Shown here piece after piece: positions 11,023-21,059 of a stretch of 64,000 bases of DNA (positions are counted from its first letter, which is position 1; each line of letters opens with the position of its first letter). Under the pieces are notes generated by a model. It was not told where the DNA came from. It saw only the letters and a list, made by a program, of their open reading frames with translations, and made no database searches. A program made the translations under genes and the position numbers. The DNA lies in assembly GCF_963678635.1 (NCBI RefSeq), contig NC_087071.1:31732141-31796140 (forward strand), in the 5' to 3' direction. The DNA comes from Symsagittifera roscoffensis. Its lineage: Eukaryota; Xenacoelomorpha; Acoela; Convolutidae.

Positions 11023-11544
11023 CAATTTTTTAATAAAATTTTCTCTTTTGTGGAACATCAGTTCCTTTTTTGTTTTTTTTTAAATTTTTTTGCAAGCCAA
11101 AGCTTTCATTTTTTTTGGATCAATTACTACAATTGATAAGATTAAAAACTTACAAATGTTGAATTGATACGATTCACAGTATAAACATAACATGATTACT
11201 ACAATCAATGATCCTGTAATATTACAAAAGTTTTATCGTAACTGGTACATAGGACGTTTGGTTTATTCAATTTTCAGCTTCTAATCTTCACGATGCTTCT
11301 TTATCTGCTTGAGGAGGCTTTTGATTGCGTCTAAATTCATTGGGCGGTTCATATGTCTGAACTTTGCCGAGAAGTTCGGCTGGTTCTCCCGATGAATAAG
11401 ATAAAGCGCTGCAACTGTTTTGTAGTCCTCTTCACTCAGCACATACGTGACCATGTTTGGTCTTGACTTTTTCGTTTTCAGAAACGAGATGATGTTTACT
11501 TCCTCATTTTTCATGTCTCCACTGCTTTTAAATTCCTCTTCTAC

Positions 11545-13179
11545 TTAACTATTTTCTTTTTGAATCTCCGCATCATCGTCTTTTTCTAGCTGGTTTGTGG
11601 TTTCAAAGGGTGTTTCCTCGAAGTCTTCTTCCGCCACTTCCCCAATCGCGGGTCCTTGAGTAAAACAGGCGACTTGATTTGCTGGCTCATCCAGCACTCT
11701 ATTGGTATATACACTTGTTATTGCAGCGTTCTGCTTTTTTGTCCTCTCTAATTTGTAGAACCGCCTAGCAGTTTCTGCTGTATGCCCCGTATGCTGTGTT
11801 AACGCTTCCAGTGTTTTGGGGTCAGGCACTGTTTCCTTCCAGTTCGTGGCCATTAGTTTTCTATAGGCTGTGGTTGTCAGATCCAAATGCTGCATCCCAA
11901 GCTGCCGAAGGATCGATCGGGACCAGTTTTTCACAAAACACTTCTGATCCTCTGATGAGAACAAAGTGTCGGCATGCATGGGTGCAAACAAATAATGGTT
12001 CTGACAGTTCATTTTCTGCCTCAAGTTGGCAAACAGACGCAAAAGTTTCATTTCCAGCTCACTGACGGCCTGCCATTTAATTCCCTCGCAGTAGAAACTT
12101 TTGTGCGTTTTCATTAGCAGTTTTTCCATCTCTGCTAGTCTTTTCCGCTCTCCGGGTCCTTTGTGGATACCCTGCAGCCCTTCTGGCGCAAGTTCAAGGC
12201 AGAACATACCCAGTGATTGGCTGTAGTGGGAGTAGTTGAGATACTCTGTTCGGAACAATGAAATTGTTACCAATCGCGTCGCATTCCTTAGGAGCATCAG
12301 TGTCATCAAGTTAAGAAGAACTTTTCGGAAAGTTTCTTGATCCAAAGAATCTGTTTGCGGCGTTAGCGTTTCCTGCAACCAAGACAATGTTCGTTTACTC
12401 CGTTCTTTTATTTCACTGGGTTCCGGCAACGATTGCTCATAAGCCCTCCTCGACAATTGTTGACGTCCTCTGTTTGCTCTGTATTCCTTCGAAATCAGAG
12501 TATCAATCATTTTCACGAATCTCGTGAAATCGACTTTAGTATTTTGTGTTCCGTATTTTGGAATGAGAAACTGGTCAATAAAATTCTTCAAGTCGCGCAG
12601 AATGTTCATGATGGACTTCGGCGCCAGCACTTTATCGTAAGTATAAATCCATTCCTCAATTTTGGAGGCATCTGTAAGTCCTTTCGTTATTATACAAGCG
12701 CTTCGCAGCTTGCTTAGTTTGCCGTTCAAATTCTTGCTGGTGAACGATGAGGACTTGTTCATTTCAATATCCCTCAGCCTCAGCTTTTTGTATTCTTCCA
12801 GAAGTTCCTCAAAGTTATATGTCTTGCTTTTAAGATACTTGTCATTAAGCTCTGTCTCTGTTTTCTCAGCTTGATCCAGAATGAACTGAGGAAGATCTGC
12901 AAGCGTTTGTACCGTTAACCACCTTGGCTCGTGGTTACCGAATTTCGGTTTGCTCCCTTTCTTCACGCTAAGCTTATGTCTGAACTTCTCGTCGACAATC
13001 TCGAGACACTCCAGACATAAGAATTTTCTTTTGCCTTTGTTTATTCGCTGCAGATGAACTTTTTGCAGAATATTCACAATTTTGTTTTCCTTGATTTTGT
13101 GCCCGGTTTTGAAGTGTTTTCTCAGACTGTCGCCTGAGGAGAACGAATCCCTGCAAAAACTGCAGTCGTACTGTTTCAA
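11545..13179 (-). CDS. Open tyrosine recombinase frame of E2a (544 aa)
   Basis: This is the longest intact recombinase frame in the window. Residues 6-27 form a C2H2 finger (C6, C9, H22, H27) and residues 55-68 a CLEC...H finger-like motif. Residues about 120-290 correspond to a helical core-binding region and residues about 291-480 to the catalytic domain. R302 (in ATRL), R440 (in AYRK), H466 (in HTGH) and Y475 occupy the spacing of phage-type integrases, with Tyr nine residues after His. The residue three before R440 is Thr437, not the usual His. The C-terminus is acidic. The first codon is arbitrary, because the upstream ZnF and SET are in the same ancestral frame. Confidence 0.75.
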   Translation of the reverse strand: MKQYDCSFCRDSFSSGDSLRKHFKTGHKIKENKIVNILQKVHLQRINKGKRKFLCLECLEIVDEKFRHKLSVKKGSKPKFGNHEPRWLTVQTLADLPQFILDQAEKTETELNDKYLKSKTYNFEELLEEYKKLRLRDIEMNKSSSFTSKNLNGKLSKLRSACIITKGLTDASKIEEWIYTYDKVLAPKSIMNILRDLKNFIDQFLIPKYGTQNTKVDFTRFVKMIDTLISKEYRANRGRQQLSRRAYEQSLPEPSEIKERSKRTLSWLQETLTPQTDSLDQETFRKVLLNLMTLMLLRNATRLVTISLFRTEYLNYSHYSQSLGMFCLELAPEGLQGIHKGPGERKRLAEMEKLLMKTHKSFYCEGIKWQAVSELEMKLLRLFANLRQKMNCQNHYLFAPMHADTLFSSEDQKCFVKNWSRSILRQLGMQHLDLTTTAYRKLMATNWKETVPDPKTLEALTQHTGHTAETARRFYKLERTKKQNAAITSVYTNRVLDEPANQVACFTQGPAIGEVAEEDFEETPFETTNQLEKDDDAEIQKENS

Positions 13180-14059
13180 CTTCGTATTCTAAAGGTCGTT
13201 TTCGTCCTCACTTTCAGAGCACGAGCTAGACGAAGGCTCTGGGTTATACTTATGCCTCCGCTGGGGCATCACGTAGTCGGGGTCATTTTATAGTTCCAAG
13301 TCATGAACCTCTTGACATGGCACACTCAACTGGAACGAAGCATCATCGGGGTTATACAGGCAGTAGGTTTCAAATGGGTCCAATTTCAACCCATGTTCCT
13401 CCTGTATATGTTGTTTCATGTCCACAAAATGGGCTTTCGAAACAACCTTGAAACATTGATAGCAGCTCATGAAAGAGTGCATTTTTCGCCCATTGATGAT
13501 TGGAGGTTCCTGCAAACAGGGCTTCACACTGCACTCCCGCTGGTGGCCAATCATTTCTTCCACAAAAGAAATGGGGTAGTCACAGTGCAGACAAGCTCCT
13601 TGGGGTGATTATTGTGACTTTTTCTCTTCACTGGTCTCCTTTCTTCTTTTCGTCGTCTCACTTTTGTCTTCAATTGGCCCCCTTTTTCTTGAAGGCGGCG
13701 CTGCTTATCTTTTTTGAGCTTTTTTGTGAAGAGGCAAATCAATTGTAAGGTATTTACAATCTGGGTTGTCCTATGGAAACAAATCTTTTTCCGAAGTTGT
13801 TGCATATAACAAATCAGGTCGCTCCTTGAATACTTCTCCTATTGGCTTGCCCGGGATGGTTCCTTCTTCGTCGTCAGTACTGATAAATTCGTCTGATGCA
13901 TCACTTTTTGTTTCTATTGACACCGATTCATCCACTGATGCTTTGGAGATTGTATCCCAATATGGAACTGTAGTCTTTATGAAGGATTCCGAGTCGTCGT
14001 CTCTGCTTTGAATCCTCTAGGGCATCTAGATTCCTCGATAGTCGTACAACAACTCCTGT

Positions 14060-15126
14060 CAGGGGCTCCGTAAAATTTATTTCCATTATATGGCTACTAG
14101 CCCCTAAATTATTTCCCTAACTTTTTGGAATCCCTAAATAATTTTTATTTCTCAGAAGAAAAAAAAATAATGGCCATAATTAAATTATTCCAAATTGAAA
14201 AAAATAAAATGGCACAGTGGAATAATGTGAGTTTCTCACAGAATTTTGGATATGAGTTCAGCGTCCCAGTACTCTTTGTTGACGCAGAGGAACAGCTCTG
14301 CCTCAACGTGCATTGGACTCATATTGTGGCGCAAATACCCAATGTTGAGTTTCGCCCGACTGAAAAGCCGCTCACAGGCATTTGATGTTCCGGGTACCTA
14401 TTGCAAGGAAACATAACCGTTGTCCCCGGTTTTCAGCCGTTTCGCTTGCAGCAGTCCTTTGGCAAAATTGCTCCCGGTTGAATTGTTCCCCTCAATAACT
14501 TGCTTCTCAAACGCCTTTAGTGCGTTCTTCTCGTCTTCGGTAAGTTCTTGGAACTTGTTTTCAATACATTTGACAACCGCATCTTCAAAACATCGATTCG
14601 CTACTATAACCGCGTTTTTCGCGAGGTGAGTCTTCATAGGAGGGAATTCTTCCGACTGATATGGGCTGTAAACTAGTGGCAAATTTCCTTGTATACTCAT
14701 TTTCGCAGAATGAAAATGGATGATAGCCCATTATTATCCATTCCAGCCAGTTGTAGATGTTTTGCAAATTTGAAAACCCTTTTTTCAGCTTCTGCGTGAA
14801 GTATTATTTAACAACGTGCTTATTCATGCCAACACTGTGTGCACATGCAGAACTGAAAGGTAAACAACACTGCGAGAAAGTAAAGTGGAAGGATTTTCGC
14901 AGCAGCTTGCATTTGGTTGACGTAATGAATGACGTAATGATGTGACGCGTTGTTCGCAGTGAACCTTAGATAAAATAATTTCTGGAATTATTGTAATATT
15001 CCATACGCGAGAAATAAATAATTTCCCTAAAAGTTCTCGAAAAATACATAATTTTTATTTTAAGTTAGTCGAAATAAATTATTTATCAAAAATTATTCCA
15101 CTACCATTATTTTTACGGAGCCCCTG
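14060..15126 (-). mobile_element. hAT-family DNA transposon (deletion derivative) with transposase C-terminus
   Basis: Terminal inverted repeats CAGGGGCTCCGTAAAA and TTTTACGGAGCCCCTG bound 1067 bp, flanked by a perfect 8-bp duplication ACTCCTGT (14052-14059 and 15127-15134). Eight-base duplications and CAGGG ends are the hAT signature. On the minus strand, 14700-14398 encodes 100 aa. It is followed, after an in-frame TAG or an intron acceptor near 14400, by ACERLFSRAKLNI and HVEAELFL, the hATC dimerisation motif near the end of hAT transposases. The N-terminal BED and catalytic regions are missing, so this copy cannot be autonomous. It landed inside the E2a SET domain after E2 had duplicated, since E2b has an uninterrupted site. 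Confidence 0.92.
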
Positions 15127-15689
15127 ACTCCTGTCCACGGGCAATGTCTCTTATTGCTGCAATTTTTATATGCTTTTGTCCTTTGGTGTCTATATACAAC
15201 TTTGGATCGCAGTTTGGTTTCTCGTTCGAGCAGTCGTTGATGAAACGCGCCAAACCACTGTTCGGATCCTTGGCGTCAATGTAAAAGTTGTGTTTTTCGT
15301 TGACAAAAACATAAGTGTTATCCTCTTCTTGGCTTGTTTTGCGGTAGCTCTCTTTATCAAGCCGCTTTCCCGATAAAACAACAAGAAGTCTCCTTTGCTT
15401 ACGTCCTGTCGCACAAATAGTCCTTTTCCTTTTGCTCCACAATCTCTCACAACGAATTTCTCCTCAGGGTCCCTCTCAATCCACTTCTCAATGTTATATC
15501 GCTCGAATCTTTTATTTAAGTGTCCTCGGTCCAGCTTCTTCGTTTTTATACCTTTCATCATTTTCGAAACAAGTTTTCAACTATCTAGAAAAAATTCATC
15601 ATCAATTTACATCATTATAAAACTAGACCAAAATATAACATTGTTAATTTCTATCAGGCGAACAGGAAACATAGGTAAAAACTAGAAGC

Positions 15690-15920
15690 TCGTAGTCCTG
15701 TTGGAATTGAGTACTTAGCTGAAAAAAAGTCCACTAATTAAAGCAAAAGTTGGAAGTGAAAAACGCAAAGGAATTGAAAACCAAAAAAAAGTAAACGCCT
15801 GTTGCTGAAAATCAACCATGCTACGATTTTGGTTTTTACTGCTTAGAAAATTTTACAAAAGTTTTTATCGTAACTGGTACATAGGACGTTTTAGTTTATT
15901 TAGTTTTCAGGTTCTAATCT
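15690..15920. other. Junction between E2 units a and b
   Basis: The 5' flank of E2a runs directly into the 3' end of E2b, through GCTACGATTTTGGTTTTTACTG and TATCGTAACTGGTACATAGG. The same join recurs at 19260-19480 between E2b and E2c. No other DNA lies between units. Confidence 0.75.
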
Positions 15921-18900
15921 TCAAGATGCTTCTTTATCTGCTTGAAGAGGCTTTTGATTGCTTCTAAATTCATTGGGAGGTTCATATGTCTGAACTTGTT
16001 TAGAAGTTCGGCTGCTTCTCCCGTGACTAAGATGAAGCGCTGCAACTGTTTTGTAGTCGTCTTCACTCAGCACATACGCGGCCATGTTTGGTCTTGACTT
16101 TCTCGTTTTCAGAAACGAGATGATGTTTACTTCCTCATTTTTCATGTCTCCACTGCTTTTAAATTCCTCTTCTACTTAACTATTTTCTTTTTGAATCTCC
16201 GCATCATCGTCTTTTTCTAGCTGGTTTGTGGTTTCAAAGGGTGTTTCCTCGAAGTCTTCTTCCGCCACTTCCCCAATCGCGGGTCCTTGAGTAAAACAGG
16301 CGACATGATTTGCTGGCTCATCCAGCACTCTATTGGTATATACACTTGTTATTGCAGCGTTCGGCTTTTTTGTCCTCTCCAATTTGTAGAACCGCCTAGC
16401 AGTTTCTGCTGTATGCCCCGTATGCTGTGTTAACGCTTCCAGTGTTTTGGGGTCAGGCACTGTTTCCTTCCAGTTCGTGGCCATTAGTTTTCTATAGGCT
16501 GTGGTCGTCAGATCCAAATGCTGCATCCCAAGCTGCCGAAGGATCGATCGGGACCAGTTTTTCACAAAACACTTCTGATCCTCTGATGAGAACAAAGTGT
16601 CGGCATGCATAGGTGCAAACAAATAATGGTGCTGATAATTCATTTTCGGCCTCAAGTTGGCAAACAAACGCAATAGTTTCATTTCTGTCTCACTGACGGC
16701 CTGCCATTTGATTCCTTCGCAATAAAATTTTTTGTGCGTTTTCATTAGGAGTTTCTCCATCTCTACTAATCTTTTCCGCTCTCCGGGTACTTTGCGGATA
16801 CTCTGCAGCCCTTCTGGCGCAAGTTCAAGGCAGAACATACCCAGTGATTGGCTGTAGTGGGAGTGGTTCAGATACTCTGTTCGGAACAATGAAATTGTTC
16901 CCAATCGTGTTGCATTCCTTAGCAGCATCAGTGTCATCCAGTTAAGAAGCACTTTTCTGAAAGCTTCTTGATTCAAAGACTCTGTATGCGGCGTTAGCGT
17001 TTCCTGCAACCAAGACAAGGTTCGTTTACTCAATTCTTTTATTTCTTTGGGTTCCGGCAACGATTGCTCATAAGCCTTTCTCGACAATTGTTGACGTCCT
17101 ATGTTTGCTCTGTATTCCTTCGAAATCAGAGTATCAATCATTTTCACGAATCTCGTGAAATCGACTTTAGCATTTTTTGTTCCGTATTTTGGAATAAGAA
17201 ACTGGTCAATAAAGTGCTTCAAGTCGCGCAGAATGTTCATGATGGACTTCGGCGCCAGATCTTTATCGCAAGTATAAAGCCATTCCTCAGTTTTGGAGGC
17301 ATCAGTAAGTCCTTTCGTTATTATACAAGCGCTTCGCAGCTTGCTTATTTTGCCATTCAATTTCTTCGTCGTGAACGATGAGGACATGTTCATTTCAATA
17401 TCCTTCAGCCTCATCTTTTTGTATTCTGCCAGAAGTTCCGCAAAGTTATATGTCTTGCGTGTAAGGTACTTTTCATCCAGCTCTTCCTCTGTTTTCGCAG
17501 CTTTATCCCGGATGAACTGAGGAAGATCTGCAAGCGAGTTTACCGTTAACCACTGTGGCTCGTGGTTACCGAATTTTGGCTTGCTCCCTTTCTTTACGCT
17601 CAGCTTATGTCTGAACTTCTCGTCGACAATCTCGAGACATTCCAGACATAAGAATTTTCTTCTGCCTTTGTTTATTCGCTGCAGATGAACTTTTTGCAGA
17701 ATATTTACAATTGTCTTCCTTGACTTTGTGCCCGGTTCTGAAGTGTTTTCTCGGAGTGTCGCCTGAGGAGAACGAATCACTGCAGAAACTGCAGTCGTAC
17801 TGTTTCAATTTCGTACTCTCAAGGTCGTTCTTCGCTGTTACATCTTCGTCCTCACTTTCAGAACACGAGCTAGACGAAGGCTCTGGGTTACACTTATGCC
17901 TCCGCTGGGGAATCACATAGTCAGGGTCATTTTTAAGTTCCAAATGATAGACCTCTTGACATGGCACACTCAGTTGGAACGAAGCATCAGCGAGGTTTTA
18001 CAGGCAATAGGTTTCAAATGGATCCAATTTCAACCCATGCTCCTCTTGTATATGTTGTTTCATGTCCACAAAATGGGCTTTTGAAACAACCTTGAAACAC
18101 TGAAAACAGCTCATGAAAGAGTGCATTTTCTGCTCATTGATGATTGGAGGTTTTTCAAACAGGGCTTCATACTGCACTCGCGCTGGTGTCCAATCATTTC
18201 TTCCACAAAAGAAATGGAGTAGTCACAGTGCAGACAAGCTCCTTGGGGTGATTCTTGTGACTTTTTCTCTTCACTATTCTCCTTTCTTCTTTTCGTCGTT
18301 TCAATTTTGTCTTCAATTGGCCCTCTTTCTCTTGAAGGCGGCATTTCAAATCTCTTTACCTTTTTTGTGAAGAGGAAAATCAATTGTAAGGTATTTACGA
18401 TCTGGGTTGTCCTATGGAAGCAAATCTTTTTCCGAAGTTGTTGCATATAACAAATCGGGTCGCTCCTTGAATACTTCTCCTATTGGCTTGTCCGGGATGG
18501 TTCCTTCTTCGTCGTCAGTACTGATAAGTTCGTCTGATGCATCACTTTCTGTTTCTATTGACACCGATTCATCCGCTGATACTTTAGAGATTGTATCCTC
18601 ATATGGAACTGTAGTCTGTCTGTATGAAGGATTCCGAGTCGTTGTCTCTGCTTTGAATCCTCTAGGGCATCTAGATTCCTCGATAGTCGTACAACAACTC
18701 CTGTCCACGGGCAATGTCTCTTATTGCTGCAATTTTTATATGCTTTTGTCCTTTGGTGTCTATATACAACTTTGGATCGCAGTTTGGTTTCTCGTTCGAG
18801 CAGTCGTTGATGAAACGCGCCAAACCACTGTTCGGATCCTTGGCGTCAATGTAAAAGTTGTGTTTTTCGTTGACAAAAACATAAGTGTTATCCTCTTCTT

Positions 18901-19131
18901 GGCTTGTTTTGCAGTAGCTCTCTTTATCAAGTCGCTTTCCCGATAAAACAACAAGAAGTCTCCTTTGTTTACGTCCTGTCGCACAAATAGTCCTTTTCCT
19001 TTTGCTCCACAATCTCTCACAACGAATTTCTCCTCAGGGTCCCTCTCAATCCACTTCTCAATGTTATATCGCTCGAATCTTCTATTTAAGTGTCCTCGGT
19101 CCAGCTTCTTCGTTTTCATACCTTTCATCAT
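15921..19131 (-). pseudogene. E2b: second SET-ZnF-YR copy of the E2 tandem array
   Basis: It has the same architecture as E2a without the hAT insertion: ATG at 19131, SET domain (GKGLF, DPNSGLARFINDC, GQELLYDYR), then a linker rich in Glu/Asp/Ser. Fingers are CLHC...HQREC, CFQC...HIQEEH and CSFC...HFRTGH, followed by a 534-codon recombinase frame (17780-16176) with NATRLG, TAYRK, HTGHT and Tyr. The two SET-region frameshifts and the TAA before the tail are shared with E2a. Private lesions are a 2-base loss near 17715, which separates fingers from recombinase, a break near 18000, and a frameshift near 15975 in the tail. Frame-corrected identity to E2a is very high by eye, so the duplication is recent. 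Confidence 0.88.
16176..17780 (-). CDS. Open tyrosine recombinase frame of E2b (534 aa)
   Basis: Nearly identical to the E2a frame; it differs by scattered substitutions such as NATRLG for NATRLV at the first catalytic Arg. All catalytic positions (Arg, Arg, His, Tyr) are present. Its first dozen or so residues come from the shifted frame upstream of VNILQKVHLQRINKG and are not part of the ancestral protein. Confidence 0.7.
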   Translation of the reverse strand: MIRSPQATLRENTSEPGTKSRKTIVNILQKVHLQRINKGRRKFLCLECLEIVDEKFRHKLSVKKGSKPKFGNHEPQWLTVNSLADLPQFIRDKAAKTEEELDEKYLTRKTYNFAELLAEYKKMRLKDIEMNMSSSFTTKKLNGKISKLRSACIITKGLTDASKTEEWLYTCDKDLAPKSIMNILRDLKHFIDQFLIPKYGTKNAKVDFTRFVKMIDTLISKEYRANIGRQQLSRKAYEQSLPEPKEIKELSKRTLSWLQETLTPHTESLNQEAFRKVLLNWMTLMLLRNATRLGTISLFRTEYLNHSHYSQSLGMFCLELAPEGLQSIRKVPGERKRLVEMEKLLMKTHKKFYCEGIKWQAVSETEMKLLRLFANLRPKMNYQHHYLFAPMHADTLFSSEDQKCFVKNWSRSILRQLGMQHLDLTTTAYRKLMATNWKETVPDPKTLEALTQHTGHTAETARRFYKLERTKKPNAAITSVYTNRVLDEPANHVACFTQGPAIGEVAEEDFEETPFETTNQLEKDDDAEIQKENS

Positions 19132-19479
19132 TTTCGAAACAAGTTTTCACGTATCTAGAAAAAATTCATCATCAATTTACATCATTATAAAACTAGACCA
19201 AAATATAACATTGTTAAATTCTATCAGGCGAACAGGAAACATAGGTAAGAACTAGAAGCTCGTAGTCCTGTTTGAACTGAGTACTTAGCTGAAAAAAAGT
19301 CCACTAATTAAAGCAAAAGTTGGAAGTGAAAAACCCAAAGGAATTGAAAACCAAAAAAAAAGGAAACGCCAGTTGCTGAAAATCAACCATGCTACGATTT
19401 TGGTTTTTACTGCTTAAAAAATATTACAAAAGTTTTATCGTAACTGGTACATAGGACGTTTTACTTTATTTAGTTTTCA

Positions 19480-20352
19480 GGTTCCAATCTTCAAGATGCT
19501 TCTTAATCTGCTTGAAGAGGCTTTTGAATGCTTCTAAATTCATTGGGAGGTTCATATGTCTGAACTTGTTTAGAAGTTCGGCTGCTTCCCCCGATGACTA
19601 AGATAAAGCGCTGCAACTGTTTTGTAGTCCTCTTCACTCAGCACATACGCGGCCATGTTTGGTCTTGACTTTCTCGTTTTCAGAAACGAGATGATGTTTA
19701 CTTCCTCATTTTTCATGTCTCCGCTGCTTTTAAATTCCTCTTCTACTTAACTATTTTCTTTTTGAATCTCCGCATCATCGTCTTTTTCTAGCTGGATTGT
19801 GGTTTCAAAGGGTGTTTCCTTGAACTCTTCTTCCGCCACTTCCCCAATCGCGGGTCCTTGAGTAAAACAGGCGACTTGATTTGCTGGCTCATCCAGCACT
19901 CTATTGGTATATACACTTGTTATTGCAGCGTTCTGCTTTTTTGTCCTCTCCAATTTGTAGAACCGCCTAGCAGTTTTTGCTGTATGCACCGTATGCTGTG
20001 GTAAATGCCTCCAGGGTTTTGGGGTCAGGCACTGTTTCCTTCCAGTTCGTGGTCATTAGTTTTCTGTAGGCTGTGGTTGTCAGATCAAAATGCTGCATCC
20101 CATGCTGTCGAAGGATTGATCGGGACCAGTTTTTCACAAAATCCTTTTGATCCTCCGATGAGAAAAAAGTGTCGGCATGCATGGGTACCAACAAATAATG
20201 GTGCTGTCAATTCATTTTCTGCCTTAAGTTGGCAAACAAACGCAATAACTTCATTTCTGTCTCACTGACGGCCTGCCATTTGATTCCTTCGCAATAAAAA
20301 TTTTTGTGCGTTTTCATTAGCAGTTTCTCCATCTCTGCTTATCTTTTCCGCT
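19480..20352 (-). pseudogene. E2c: truncated third E2 copy
   Basis: This copy holds only the recombinase C-terminal half and the tail. The breakpoint at about 20352 falls inside the GERKRL segment, where CTTTTCCGCT stops matching the other copies. The HTGH box has become HTVH and a one-base shift lies beside it, so the catalytic centre is lost. The TAA before the tail is present here too, as in E2a and E2b. Confidence 0.85.
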
Positions 20353-20640
20353 AACTCAGAACCTACGTGTCCGTAGAACACAACTCATAGAAGAACATGG
20401 TCATACGCACATTGTACGAAACCCTCACATTGAAAAAATTCTCATGTCAAACGTCAATAATTAAACACTCGTATCGATTTTACGAGAAAAACTCAACAAC
20501 AACATATCTACACTCAGAAACCTGTAACTCGGAACCTACGTCCTTGATTTTACGAGAAAAAAACAACAAACGACCTGAGTCCCAGGGAGGTAACAACATT
20601 AGCCCAGAGCACTTTTTTTAAAAGGTGAACGCTCACTGCT
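20353..20640. other. Non-coding stretch between E2c and the foldback
   Basis: It contains two degenerate copies of a segment with GAACCTACG and TTTTACGAGAAAAA. I recognise no gene or element. Confidence 0.4.
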
Positions 20641-20649
20641 GGTTCCCTC

Positions 20650-21003
20650 AAGGCTGATAGAGATAAAAGTGCCCTTCTTTGAGCAAACCACTATGTGGCC
20701 GACCCGGGCAGTAGCTCTTGGAATTTGGAATGAATTGTTCCAATTTCTGTCATGTACGTGTATTGCTTGAAAACAAAAACAAGTCCATTTTTATGCGGGT
20801 TTCAGCCGCATAACTATGTGACTTGCTTTTGTTTTCGAACAATTAACGAACATTATACATTGCTTGAGGTCTTGAGTAATTCATTTTTTTTTGTGTTTTC
20901 CTGCACACAAACAAATGAATTACTCAAGTCATCAGGCAATGCAATGACAGAAATTGGAACAACTCGTCGCAACTTCCAAAAGCTAATCTCTATCAACCTT
21001 GAG
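20650..21003. repeat. Foldback element with nested palindromes
   Basis: CTCAAGGCTGATAGAGAT (about 20649) and ATCTCTATCAACCTTGAG (about 20986) are inverted copies, continuing inward through GTTCCAATTTCTGTCAT and ATGACAGAAATTGGAAC. Inside, CTTGAGTAATTCATTT pairs with AAATGAATTACTCAAG. No transposase is encoded and I did not find clear target duplications. Confidence 0.75.
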
Positions 21004-21059
21004 GCGACCAACATGTGAGGTTTCCTCTTTGAAAAGTCCATGCTCTGTTGAAGCTACAA

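Larger units (their letters stand above)
11281..15561 (-). pseudogene. E2a: SET-ZnF-YR element copy, interrupted by a hAT insertion
   Basis: The SET domain begins at ATG 15561 (GKGLF, FINDC, DIARGQE) and is split at 14060-15126 by a hAT element. After it come an acidic linker and finger CQCF-type CYQC...HIQEEH, then CSFC...HFKTGH and CLEC...RH fingers. A 544-codon open frame (13179-11545) follows, holding core-binding and catalytic recombinase regions: Arg302 in NATRL, Arg440 in TAYR, His463/His466 in HTGH and Tyr475. After a TAA the same frame continues from 11544 to 11281 with the conserved tail (SRPNM, YVLSEE, FSAKFRH). Lesions are a -1 shift at FLLFYR in the SET, a +1 shift after LLYDYRG, stops near 13290 and 13190, and the hAT insertion. 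The YR frame is intact, but no full protein can be read. Confidence 0.88.
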
